A stretch of 64,000 nucleotides of DNA. Source: Nitrospirota bacterium. Its GTDB lineage: Bacteria; Nitrospinota_A; UBA7883. Shown here one piece after another: positions 18,066-26,324 of this stretch. The notes beneath the pieces were generated by a model. The model was given only the letters and a program-made list of their open reading frames with translations, was not told the DNA's origin and searched no databases. The position numbers and the translations under genes are program-made. How positions within the stretch are numbered: position 1 is the stretch's first letter; every line of letters starts with the position of its first letter. The stretch is from assembly GCA_024275315.1 (NCBI GenBank), contig JAJRZK010000029.1, positions 1 through 64,000 of the forward strand, given 5' to 3'.

Positions 18066-18560
18066 AGACCAGCATTTCCCCCTCGCAGGTTATAAGCAAC
18101 CGACCGCTTGAAGCGCGCTATTCGCACAGTAACGATTTTTTACACCCGGACCGCCGTTTGTCCCACCGGAAACGGATCATGAAAGCTTCACATGAATTAT
18201 GCTTTTTATTATACTTGAGATTAAGTCACTTGTCATGATTTGATCCCTCCACTGCAAATAAACGTAGCTTTTTGCGCCCACACGCAATCAGGCAACTCCA
18301 TGCCCCCGAAGCCCATCCAGCTTGAACATATCGCACACCACGGGGTTGCGAACGTCTCCCATGTGTGGCGGCTGTGGACGGAAGTGCTAATATTCCGGCA
18401 GGCCGCCGAGGCCCACCTGCACCTGAGCATATTGCACACCGCAGGGTTGCGAACGTCTCCCATGTGTGGCGACTGTGGACGGAGTGTTAATATTCCGGCA
18501 GGCCGCCGAGGCCAGGAACTGGTATATTTTATTTATCCGCCAATCGATCAGGAGCCGTAA
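18066..18560. other. Intergenic region with repeats upstream of panE
   Basis: This 495-bp gap has no convincing gene. Its right half is taken up by an imperfect tandem repeat (18308-18513). Short ORFs that cross the repeat on the minus strand have no Shine-Dalgarno and a Cys/Trp-rich, repeat-derived composition, so I do not call them. The panE ribosome-binding site AGGAG is at 18550-18554. Confidence 0.6.
18308..18513. repeat. Imperfect tandem direct repeat, about 101-bp unit
   Basis: Two units, 18321-18413 and 18422-18513, share about 90% identity and contain CACACCnCnGGGTTGCGAACG, TCCCATGTGTGGCG and TATTCCGGCAGGCCGCCGA. One single-base indel changes the offset from 101 to 100. The sequence at 18308-18320 resembles the end of a unit, so the array may once have held a further copy. 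It lies entirely between genes. Nothing ties it to a known insertion sequence, and there are no terminal inverted repeats. Confidence 0.85.
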
Positions 18561-19484
18561 ATGAAAATTGTAATAGCAGGAGCGGGAGGAGTGGGAGCCT
18601 ATTACGGCGCCACCCTTACACGAGCCGGACACGACACCTTCTTTATCGCCAGAGGCGAACACCTGGCCGCATGCCGGAAAAGCGGACTGCAAGTTAAAAG
18701 CATCAATGGCGATTTTGACGTGACCCCCAGATTCGGAGAAAACTCGGACCAGTTCGGCAAAGCGGACCTTGTCATTGTCTGCTTCAAGTCATACGACACC
18801 ACGACCACCTTCGACCTGTACAGAAAAAGTGTCGGACCGGACACCATGATAATATCCCTGCAAAACGGCATAGACAACGAACCAACCCTCGCCGAAGAGT
18901 TTGGGCCGGACAACATAATGGGCGGCATCGCGTTTATCGGATCGCGGGTGGAGCGGCCCGGCATGGTTTTGCACACGGCCTTCGGTCATATAACCATCGG
19001 CCAATGGCCCAAAGGAAAATCAGAACGGGCGAACACGTTGGGGGAAGTTTTCAACTCGGCCGGTGTAAAATGCCGTGTATCTGCGGATATAAAACGCGAC
19101 CTTTACAAGAAAATGATATGGAACGTGGGTTTTAACGCATTATGCGCCATACTCGACTGTCCCGCCAAAGAAACCGTGGATTCTGACCACACCAGATGGA
19201 TCGTCCGCAACGCGATGACAGAGTGGGTGAGCGTCGCCCGGGAAAACGGTGTGGACCTGGAGAATGATCTTGTGGACCAGAACATCAACGTAACGTTGAA
19301 AGGAGGAGAAGTGATACCCTCAATGTTGCACGACAAACGGAGGGGACGCAAAATGGAGATAGAAACGTTTAACGGCAAGGTGGTAGAGCTTGGAAAGTCG
19401 CTGAAAGTGGACACACCGGTTAACCGCACGCTGACCAGCCTGATCAGATTCCACAACAAACGTATCGAGCGACGCGACCAGTGA
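18561..19484 (+). CDS. panE: 2-dehydropantoate 2-reductase (ketopantoate reductase)
   Basis: This 307-residue protein reduces 2-dehydropantoate to pantoate with NADPH in pantothenate (coenzyme A) synthesis. The Rossmann motif GAGGVGAYYGA is at 7-17. VCFKSYDTT carries the catalytic-region lysine and SLQNGIDNE is a family signature; the C-terminal helical domain has a DLYKKMIWNVGFNALCA-type stretch with the second conserved lysine. The ATG at 18561 follows AGGAG by 6 bases. Other pan genes are not adjacent, and members of this fold can reduce other 2-ketoacids, so PanE activity is likely but not proven. The next gene starts 10 bases downstream. Confidence 0.88.
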   Translation: MKIVIAGAGGVGAYYGATLTRAGHDTFFIARGEHLAACRKSGLQVKSINGDFDVTPRFGENSDQFGKADLVIVCFKSYDTTTTFDLYRKSVGPDTMIISLQNGIDNEPTLAEEFGPDNIMGGIAFIGSRVERPGMVLHTAFGHITIGQWPKGKSERANTLGEVFNSAGVKCRVSADIKRDLYKKMIWNVGFNALCAILDCPAKETVDSDHTRWIVRNAMTEWVSVARENGVDLENDLVDQNINVTLKGGEVIPSMLHDKRRGRKMEIETFNGKVVELGKSLKVDTPVNRTLTSLIRFHNKRIERRDQ

Positions 19485-19494
19485 CCCACGAATC

Positions 19495-20733
19495 ATGAAC
19501 AGAGAAAACCACCCCGCCAAAAACAATGTCAAAACAAAAGACCTGCCCCCCTTTCCCTCCCCGCTTAAAACCGGATTGTTCAGCCTGACCGCCATAGTTG
19601 CAGGCATTGTTATTGTGGAGGTTCTGCTTCGCGCTGTGTTGTTCAACTATCCATACGTTGGAAAGGCTATATTCCTTACACAGCTTGACCTTCCCGAAGT
19701 TCATTCACTGCATCCCGGCTCTGCCGGCGGTGTAGCCGGGTCGTTAGGCGACCTTATGGCAAACGCCGATTATTACGACATAAACATACCCAACAGACCA
19801 TACAGGGTTGTATCCAACAATGTCGGTATCCGGCGCAAAACGGACGTTTCTCCAGAAAAACCGGATGATACTTTCCGGATATACTGCCTCGGAGACTCCT
19901 ATACCTTCGGCCCGTTCGTAGCCAACGAGGACACGTATCCTTCGATCCTGGAAAAGCTCCTGGCAAAACGGCGTCCCGACATGAAATTCGAGGTTTTAAA
20001 CGGTGGTATACCGGGATATTTCATGCGGCAGGAAGCCGACCTTTTCATCAGCAAAGGTTTCAGGAGCGACCCTGATCTCGTTATCCTCCAGGTGCTTGAC
20101 AACGATGTCCAGGGATATATGCTGGGGCAATATCAGTACCCCAGACCAGAAAACGCGTCCGATGGTATCGTAGGCGGATTGAAAAATATTTTCAGAGCGG
20201 GGTCCGAGCGGTTCGCCATTTTCAAGCTGGCCAGAGAAGCGCTTTTGCGGTGGGTCGCGTGGCGGGGCGGCGTACAGATTCGACCGCGGAGCAACCAGCC
20301 GGAAAACCAGGCAGGCGATGAGGGAAACGTTATCAACCCAGACCAGAAAAGAGACCAGAGCGCGCTGTCCCTATGGACCGACCGGAACAAGCTGGACATG
20401 CTCAAAAATCTGCAAAAACTGAATGAGAATGATTTTGACAAACTGGTGAATTTCATTAATGAAAGGGGAATAGCGTTAATGGTGGTATATTTCCCCACCC
20501 AAAGAGCGCTTGAATGGAGCCGTGGCGGAATTGACCGGGCGGTTGAATATTACATCACCCAGACAAAAAAGCGGAAACTGGAATTTCTCGACCTCACTCC
20601 ATATTTCACACGGGTCGAAAACACCCACCCGCTCTATCTATGGCCCTGGAACGGCCACTTGAGCCTGCTTGGCAATCATGCCGCCGCCAAGGCCATGATC
20701 GGCGCGGTGGAGGGCCATATCAGAAAACAATGA
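19495..20733 (+). CDS. Membrane-anchored SGNH/GDSL hydrolase-like protein
   Basis: This 412-residue protein has one N-terminal membrane helix (about 27-50) and an extracytoplasmic SGNH-hydrolase-like domain. CLGDSYTFG places the block I serine at 135; NGGIPGY is block II and LQVLDND block III. The C-terminal WNGHLSLLGN keeps the block V histidine, but the usual preceding Asp is Asn, so activity may be altered. Related proteins act as esterases or O-acetyltransferases on cell-surface glycans. It follows panE by 10 bases. Two more SGNH proteins occur at 60401 and 61640. Confidence 0.75.
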   Translation: MNRENHPAKNNVKTKDLPPFPSPLKTGLFSLTAIVAGIVIVEVLLRAVLFNYPYVGKAIFLTQLDLPEVHSLHPGSAGGVAGSLGDLMANADYYDINIPNRPYRVVSNNVGIRRKTDVSPEKPDDTFRIYCLGDSYTFGPFVANEDTYPSILEKLLAKRRPDMKFEVLNGGIPGYFMRQEADLFISKGFRSDPDLVILQVLDNDVQGYMLGQYQYPRPENASDGIVGGLKNIFRAGSERFAIFKLAREALLRWVAWRGGVQIRPRSNQPENQAGDEGNVINPDQKRDQSALSLWTDRNKLDMLKNLQKLNENDFDKLVNFINERGIALMVVYFPTQRALEWSRGGIDRAVEYYITQTKKRKLEFLDLTPYFTRVENTHPLYLWPWNGHLSLLGNHAAAKAMIGAVEGHIRKQ

Positions 20734-20756
20734 CCCGGTCCCTGGTCATCAATCTC

Positions 20757-20972
20757 TCAGGCAGCCACTCCGCTGTTGTCGTTGATGCAATTTGCGCAAT
20801 GGTGTCCCGCCGGCCTGCCGCACATGAGGCAAGAAGCGTCATCCGGCTGAAATTTCAATAATCCGCCACAATGATCGCACTTGTTTCTGGTCTGGTCGGC
20901 TCGGTGCTCCGAAGCGCTATTTTTTTTCGGTCTTCTGCTACGATTCGTTACTTTTTTGGTTTTGCGAGTCAT
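20757..20972 (-). CDS. Small zinc-ribbon protein
   Basis: This 71-residue protein has a very basic N-terminal half (MTRKTKKVTNRSRRPKK) and a C-terminal half with three CxxC pairs: CDHC, CLMC and HCANC. These look like a zinc ribbon with an extra Cys/His pair. The ATG at 20972 is preferred over that at 20978 because GGAGA is about 7 bases upstream of the former and only 2 from the latter. It is convergent with the SGNH gene. The basic tail suggests nucleic-acid or ribosome binding. I recognise no named family. Confidence 0.6.
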   Translation of the reverse strand: MTRKTKKVTNRSRRPKKNSASEHRADQTRNKCDHCGGLLKFQPDDASCLMCGRPAGHHCANCINDNSGVAA

Positions 20973-21110
20973 AATCATTCTCCATATATCTCACCTGTAA
21001 GATGTAATTATCAGGCAAAGGATTCAATGAATTCAATTGACCGTAAGATGCAACGGGGGCTAATATGAACTCTGGTACCAAACGTTAATTACCTGCCTGG
21101 AGAAGTTGAA

Positions 21111-21362
21111 ATGGCTGAGTTAACCATCTATTCCGCCAGTTGGTGTCCTGACTGTCGCGCCGCCAAGCGTGTTCTGGATGATCGGGGCTTGGAATACAAC
21201 CTTGTGGACATTGATGAAAATCCTGAATCAGTGGAGCATATAATCGCCGCGATGGGCAAGCGGGTTGTCCCTACTCTGGAGTACAAGGGATCCTATATCG
21301 ACGGCAACCATTTCGACCAGGAAAAGTTCGAAAAAGAGCTGACTGAACTGCTGTCAAAATAG
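21111..21362 (+). CDS. Glutaredoxin-like thiol-disulfide protein
   Basis: This 83-residue thioredoxin-fold protein has the redox motif CPDC at 12-15 and a cis-proline loop VVPT near 52-55, as in glutaredoxin and NrdH/mycoredoxin-type proteins. It probably reduces disulfides in the cytoplasm. The CPDC sequence differs from the CPYC of classical glutaredoxins, so the physiological reductant is unclear. A GGAG about 10 bases before the ATG supports the start. It stands alone; the 129-bp gap to the convergent YkuD gene holds nothing clear. Confidence 0.85.
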   Translation: MAELTIYSASWCPDCRAAKRVLDDRGLEYNLVDIDENPESVEHIIAAMGKRVVPTLEYKGSYIDGNHFDQEKFEKELTELLSK

Positions 21363-21491
21363 CGCCCACGATAGACGGCGAAGGCTCACCGGAAAACCCG
21401 TGCCAGCCGATCCTGGACCAGCATGGTCCCCGGCCTCGCCAAGCTCCATTGGCTAATGGGCGCCAAGGCGCCGCCGCCATCATGAGCGCGT

Positions 21492-22493
21492 CTAGTCGAC
21501 CCCGTCCGGCTTAATAATTCCCGCCATCAGGTTCCTGTTTTCTTTCAGGGAATATAGAGTGTCCGGCCTTACAAGATTTTTCTGGACAGTGTTGTTGATA
21601 ATGGGAATCTTGAACTTTTCAGGGAAAATGAAGACCGGCGTCCCGACTTCCATAAATTCGCCCAACTCTTTTATATTAAGATCATTAACCTCCACGCATC
21701 CCTCTGTATTGTCTGTTTTGGTCCCCAGTCCGGAGCCGTGAATCCAGATGCCGTGGCCTGTTTTGCCCTGTTTGATATCCACCTTGTTCGGGTAGTTGAG
21801 CACGAACGCCATTGGCCCGTATTTATCGGGCAACCGTGGAGGCCGCGAAACTTTGGTTACATGATACACCCCCTCCGGTGTCTTGTTATCCCCGCTGACC
21901 TGCTTGTCACCGGGGACAGACCCCAGCGAAGCGGGATACTTGCTGACAATTCTGTAGTTGTCCCTGTTCTCCTCCAAAACAAAGACCTCCTTGCGATATT
22001 TATCCACCACCAGCGTATACAGGGCGCGGCTGTTTGGAACAGGCAGTGTAAACGAAGGCTTGGGTAGCGTGGAAAAATCAATAGACGCCGTCACTTCCGG
22101 CTCGGACGATTTTTCCTCCTTAGCCTCGTTTTCAGAAGCAGGCTCCGGGATGGTTTCATCAGGCCTCACATCCGGGAGTTCAGGCGTGACCCCTGGTCCG
22201 GGGACCACTACAGGCTCCGGCTCGATAATTGACGCGGTGACAACCGGAGCGGGAGGTATATGCGCCAGAGTAGCGCCTGTGAAAGTGTAGCTTATGACCA
22301 TGAAAGTCAACTCCATTGCGGCGCTCGAGTATACGGCGACTTTTTCAACAGGGATACCCTGCCTGATCCTGAACGCCCTGTCTACAGCCAGGTTGGCCGA
22401 TCGCACAGATAAAGCAACCCTCGCCTCCATCGTCTTGCGCTGGAGAAACGTCCTGATGTCCTTGGCGCTTCCTATCAATCTGTGCGTCTCCAT
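21492..22493 (-). CDS. L,D-transpeptidase (YkuD family)
   Basis: This 333-residue protein has a hydrophobic segment (about 58-80), a Pro/Glu-rich spacer (80-140) and a YkuD catalytic domain (about 158-300). The active site reads GIWIHGSGLGT followed by NTEGCVEVN, the family's His and catalytic Cys motifs. Such enzymes make 3-3 peptidoglycan crosslinks or attach lipoproteins to the wall in the periplasm. The N-terminal 57 residues are unusually polar for an exported protein, so the true start may be internal. It overlaps the upstream AMIN lipoprotein gene by 19 bases, which suggests coupled expression and a shared cell-wall role. Confidence 0.88.
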   Translation of the reverse strand: METHRLIGSAKDIRTFLQRKTMEARVALSVRSANLAVDRAFRIRQGIPVEKVAVYSSAAMELTFMVISYTFTGATLAHIPPAPVVTASIIEPEPVVVPGPGVTPELPDVRPDETIPEPASENEAKEEKSSEPEVTASIDFSTLPKPSFTLPVPNSRALYTLVVDKYRKEVFVLEENRDNYRIVSKYPASLGSVPGDKQVSGDNKTPEGVYHVTKVSRPPRLPDKYGPMAFVLNYPNKVDIKQGKTGHGIWIHGSGLGTKTDNTEGCVEVNDLNIKELGEFMEVGTPVFIFPEKFKIPIINNTVQKNLVRPDTLYSLKENRNLMAGIIKPDGVD

Positions 22494-23470
22494 TCCTCAG
22501 AATCTATTTTCCAACCCGATCCCGTTTTTACCATATGAAGCGTTTTGATCCCCGTATCCTTGTAGCGCTCCGAACTGTACTTCTGTACGAATTCTACCAT
22601 CGCTTCGTTTTCACCCATAGAGATTTTCAGGTCTTCCATCTTCACACTGATGTGCCCCGTCTGGCTAAACCGGTTTTTCCTAGCGGCGGCCCAGCCATCC
22701 CGCCCCTTGCCGTTGTTGTCGAACGACTCCGAATAATAGCCCGTATATTTCTCGAAATCCCGATCCTGCCAAGCGTTTCTCCACGCCTCCAGGGCTTCAA
22801 ACACGCCATCCTCGCTATCAATCCCCTCCGTTTGGGCGACCTGTTCTCCACCCCCGGTTCCGGTTTGGGAAGAGGCGCCGTCACCGGCCGCCTCCTCGCT
22901 CAACGCCGGCGACCATAACGCCAAACGGCTTTTCAATTCATCGTTTTCCTCTGTCAGCTCCTCGATTCTCGACAACGCCCTGTTCAACCTGGCCACCAGT
23001 ATCTGCGGATCCTTATCCTCGTCGATCCCGTCGATTCTTACGGTCAGTTTGGCGGCGTCCATTATAAAATCATGCCTGAATCCGCGCTTCATATGGATCT
23101 CCACGCGAAGTGTGTCGGCTCTTTCAAAATAGATCACGTTTATCAGCCCAATCAGGTCGTCATCGTCCGGAATGATGCGGGAAGACTGAAGCGCGCTTCT
23201 CATTTTTGGAATTTCGATCGCCAGCCTGGACGGTTTTTCCAGCTTGTAGGAGATATATCTGAAAGGAACGCTCCCCGCCAGCTTTACTGCTCTGGCCCCA
23301 TTTTCCTGGCCGATGGTTATTTCATCCAGCGTCGCAGGCTGGCGCTCCGCTTTTTCGCTGTCAAGGGCCACATCCCGGGCCTTGCCGGGTGTCTGCCAGG
23401 GGAAAGACGCGCATCCCCCCATTGCGCAAAACACCGCGGCGAACATGACGAGTCTCAAGCTATTGATCAT
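22475..23470 (-). CDS. AMIN-like lipoprotein with C-terminal NTF2-like domain
   Basis: From the ATG at 23470 this is a 331-residue lipoprotein with lipobox AMGGC. An upstream in-frame start at 23503 would add 11 polar residues before the signal peptide and is less likely. Residues about 45-140 look like an AMIN domain, a peptidoglycan-targeting beta fold (SYKLEKPSRLAIEIP, LRVEIHMKRGF). A short coiled coil (about 145-170) leads to a C-terminal NTF2-like domain (about 215-331) with EAWRNAWQDRDFEKYTGYYS, as in Cds6-type proteins linked to L,D-transpeptidases. The YkuD gene overlaps its 3' end, which fits joint wall remodelling. Confidence 0.75.
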   Translation of the reverse strand: MINSLRLVMFAAVFCAMGGCASFPWQTPGKARDVALDSEKAERQPATLDEITIGQENGARAVKLAGSVPFRYISYKLEKPSRLAIEIPKMRSALQSSRIIPDDDDLIGLINVIYFERADTLRVEIHMKRGFRHDFIMDAAKLTVRIDGIDEDKDPQILVARLNRALSRIEELTEENDELKSRLALWSPALSEEAAGDGASSQTGTGGGEQVAQTEGIDSEDGVFEALEAWRNAWQDRDFEKYTGYYSESFDNNGKGRDGWAAARKNRFSQTGHISVKMEDLKISMGENEAMVEFVQKYSSERYKDTGIKTLHMVKTGSGWKIDSEEWRRTD

Positions 23471-23555
23471 TTTGTGTTCCGGCACGGTTATGGGGGACCG
23501 CATGACAAAACTCCCCCTTGCTTATTTTTACCAACAAGCCGGAGCCCCGTCAATA

Positions 23556-25250
23556 TCAAGAATTATTATCTCCGGGGTGGAACCGGGCGGGTTGTCCATC
23601 TTTCGACCGGCCCACTCTTCCCTTTTTCGTCTTCATCCCCCCAAAATAATCCGATATTTCCGCTATCAGATCGTCAAGCCCGGCCCTGTTGACGGCGCTG
23701 ACCGCGATGGCGTCATGGCGCGCTGTTTCGTTGGCCACGATTCCGGGGTCGGCCAGGTCGATCTTGTTGAACACGATTTTTCTCGGAATCTTCTCCAGCC
23801 CCAGGCCAACCAGCGTTCTCTCCACGGTGGCAAGTTTGGCGGCGAATTCGCCGGAGGATATATCCACCAGGTGCAAAAGATAATCGGCGTCGTTCAACTC
23901 TTCGAGTGTGGACCTGAAAGCCTCCATCAGGCCCTCGGGCAAATCCCTTATAAACCCCACCGTGTCGGAAATCACCATCTCCAGGTTTCTGGGAAACCGT
24001 ATCCTTCTGGACGCCGGGTCCAGCGTGGCGAAAAGCTTGTCCTCGACAAGGACATCGCTGTTTGTAAGAGCGTTCAGCAAGGTTGATTTGCCTGCGTTCG
24101 TGTAGCCTACAATCGCCACCTGGGGCACGCCGGACTGGTTGCGAAGGCTCCTGCGCTGTTTTCGGCCCCGGCTCAGCCGCTCCAGCCTTTCACGGATCAC
24201 CTGTATCCTCTCTTTTATCCTGCGGCGGCTGACTTCCATGGAGGTTTCTCCGGGTCCCCTTACGCCTATACCGCCCCTTATTCGCGACATGGCGTCATCC
24301 TTGGATCCGATCCTTGGAAGAAGGTACCTGAGCCTGGCCAGCTCAACCCTGAGCTTGCCATCTTTGGAAAAGGCCCTTCTCGCGAAAATTCGCAGGATAA
24401 GCTGTGTCCGGTCCATAACCGCCATTTCCGTCAACCCGCCTATCCACCGGGACTGGGCCGGGGAAAGCTCCTGGTCGAACAGTAACGTGTCAATGTTCGA
24501 CGACATGCAGTATATGATCAAATCTTTCATTCTGTCGGAACCGACAAGGCTTGAGGGGTGGGTTTTCCCCCTGTATATCATTCTGTCGATACACGCGATC
24601 CGCTCTGTCCTGGCCAGCTCGGCCAGTTCGGCCAGCCTTTCGGCCGCTTCTTTCCTGGATAGCGTGGATATATGAACCAATATCGCACGGCGCCCCTCGC
24701 TCTGGCTATCGCGCGGGTCCTGCCGGGCAAGCTCGGATTCCAGCCCCTGAATGAAATCCCTGAACGGAAGCTCCAGCTTTGAGAAGGGAACAGGATCGAG
24801 TTTCGTCCAGGCCGGGTCCGCGTCCTTGCCGGGATTGATATGGGCCACGTGGATCGACTCGGCTTTCCCCCGAAGCCCGACACCTATGGCCGCCACCAGG
24901 TCGAGCCGGAGCATGGCCAGGTCCGTCAGGTCGTCACGAGAAAGCGGCTCGTTTTTCAGGTGGGTGTGAACCAGGCGCAACCCCTTGAGCCTGCCACCTC
25001 CCGACCTTGTCCTGCTCAGGTCGGGAATGACTATCTCCCCCGGGGTACCCACTATCACATGCGTTACCTTGCCGCGCTGGTCTATCAAAAGCCCCACCTG
25101 GCGGTTTATCTCCCTCGATATGCCGCACAATGTCACCCCGAGATCGTGCCCGATTATTTCGTCGACGTTGACCTTGCGGCGATACAAACGCTCCAGCGCC
25201 CTTTTGTGGGACGGTTTCAGCCCGGTTGTAGAGCCTTCTACACTTTTGAT
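23556..25250 (-). CDS. hflX: GTPase HflX (ribosome rescue/splitting factor)
   Basis: HflX is a ribosome-binding GTPase that splits stalled 70S ribosomes, for example after heat or antibiotic stress. The N-terminal HflX domain and a coiled helix (RRRIKERIQVIRERLERL) precede the G domain: GYTNAGKST (G1), DTVGFIRDLP (G3) and FNKIDL (G4). The first canonical in-frame start is TTG at 25187, giving 543 residues. However, 21 more in-frame codons upstream encode STTGLKPSHKRALERL, which matches the conserved N-terminus of long HflX proteins. That segment begins at ATC (25250-25248), eight bases after GGAG and one codon after a TAA. I place the start at that ATC as the best but unproven reading. Confidence 0.85.
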   Translation of the reverse strand: MKSVEGSTTGLKPSHKRALERLYRRKVNVDEIIGHDLGVTLCGISREINRQVGLLIDQRGKVTHVIVGTPGEIVIPDLSRTRSGGGRLKGLRLVHTHLKNEPLSRDDLTDLAMLRLDLVAAIGVGLRGKAESIHVAHINPGKDADPAWTKLDPVPFSKLELPFRDFIQGLESELARQDPRDSQSEGRRAILVHISTLSRKEAAERLAELAELARTERIACIDRMIYRGKTHPSSLVGSDRMKDLIIYCMSSNIDTLLFDQELSPAQSRWIGGLTEMAVMDRTQLILRIFARRAFSKDGKLRVELARLRYLLPRIGSKDDAMSRIRGGIGVRGPGETSMEVSRRRIKERIQVIRERLERLSRGRKQRRSLRNQSGVPQVAIVGYTNAGKSTLLNALTNSDVLVEDKLFATLDPASRRIRFPRNLEMVISDTVGFIRDLPEGLMEAFRSTLEELNDADYLLHLVDISSGEFAAKLATVERTLVGLGLEKIPRKIVFNKIDLADPGIVANETARHDAIAVSAVNRAGLDDLIAEISDYFGGMKTKKGRVGRSKDGQPARFHPGDNNS

Positions 25251-25285
25251 TTAAAACGCTCCGTTACTTTTCGGCGGGTTGATGG

Positions 25286-25816
25286 TCAGAAAGCCTCCAA
25301 TACCAGGGACAAAATAGATTCCGACGCCCTGGAACCGGCGAACTCTATCGCCGCCAGCCGCTGAGCTTCGGCGACGGTTATGGACGGATCCACCTTGTAC
25401 TGCCACTTGGTTTCCACCCTTTGTTTCAACAGTTTCCTGTCCGTTACGTTTTCCGTGTGGCTGATCATGAACACCATTTCAATGGAATAATCGGTCACGT
25501 TATTATTGGCGTCATATGTCAGCGGTCTGAAATTGTACGAAAGTATGACACCTTCAAGCCTGGAATCGGCCGCGTCGGTATCGATCACTTTCAACCTTCC
25601 GTCGCGGATAAACTCCTCCCTGACTATCCTGGTGATGATCGTTTCCAGGTCCGGCTCTCTTGTCATGTTCTTGAACTGTGGAATCTGCACGCTACGTATG
25701 TTCGGGGGAAGTGAGCTTCCCCTGCCCACGAGGGAATATCCGCAAGCGCCAACACCGGTGACAAGAGCTAGAATAGCCGGAACGGCGAGGAAAAACGATT
25801 TGGACAACCGGATCAT
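25286..25816 (-). CDS. lptE: LPS-assembly lipoprotein LptE
   Basis: This 176-residue lipoprotein has a signal peptide ending in GVGAC, followed by CGYSLVGRG, the family signature. The pattern SLPPNIRSVQIPQFKN, then an alpha-beta core, fits LptE, which plugs the LptD barrel and helps insert lipopolysaccharide in the outer membrane. Its presence shows a Gram-negative envelope. It lies 13 bases after the small unknown gene at 25830 and upstream of hflX. LptD is not in the window. Divergence within the family is high, so the call rests on the lipobox signature and length. Confidence 0.8.
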   Translation of the reverse strand: MIRLSKSFFLAVPAILALVTGVGACGYSLVGRGSSLPPNIRSVQIPQFKNMTREPDLETIITRIVREEFIRDGRLKVIDTDAADSRLEGVILSYNFRPLTYDANNNVTDYSIEMVFMISHTENVTDRKLLKQRVETKWQYKVDPSITVAEAQRLAAIEFAGSRASESILSLVLEAF

Positions 25817-25829
25817 ATGGACATGTAAC

Positions 25830-26261
25830 TCATGATTGTCCGGACGAGGCTTCCCTGTCCAACTCGGGCCCGGACCTTTTCTCGTGCGACAGGAACGTGT
25901 CCAGGGCGGCTTTCAGAATCTCGCCGCCTCCGGCTATATCGATCGTATCGTCCACCTTGTACACCTGGTACCGGAGAAAATCAGCCGCGTTGAGATTCCG
26001 TGTGAGCATGAGAACGACACTGTGCGCGTTCTCGCTTAACACTCCGGCCAGCTTCGAGAGCTGTTCCATCCTGGTTTCGAAAAGGTGGGCATGGTCGGCG
26101 TTAATCAGGATGACGCAGGATTCATCCCGGCAAACAAGGTCCACGTCGAGCGATTCGCTGTGCCTGACCCGGACATCATCGTATTGGGCCAGGACATCGC
26201 CGACGAACTCGCCAAATTTGTGGTCTCCATAAGTTATAACGCTGATATTGACGGGTCCCAC
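25830..26261 (-). CDS. Hypothetical protein between DUF2851 and lptE
   Basis: I do not recognise this 143-residue protein. It starts at GTG 26261 with AAGGGG six bases upstream. The predicted alternation of hydrophobic strands and helices (ISVITYG, CVILINADHAH, HSVVLMLTRNL, VYKVDDTID) resembles a flavodoxin-like or degenerate receiver fold, but no phosphoacceptor pocket is convincing. There is no signal peptide. It sits 63 bases after the DUF2851 gene and 13 before lptE on the same strand. Confidence 0.55.
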   Translation of the reverse strand: MGPVNISVITYGDHKFGEFVGDVLAQYDDVRVRHSESLDVDLVCRDESCVILINADHAHLFETRMEQLSKLAGVLSENAHSVVLMLTRNLNAADFLRYQVYKVDDTIDIAGGGEILKAALDTFLSHEKRSGPELDREASSGQS

Positions 26262-26324
26262 ATCAAGCCCCTTGACCGAAGAGTAACAGGTTGACGATTC
26301 TGCTTCTTCCTTTATATAACATTA

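Noticed and set aside
18233..18463. 76-aa open frame inside the 101-bp repeats
   Set aside because: Made from repeat sequence, Cys/Trp-rich, without a Shine-Dalgarno.
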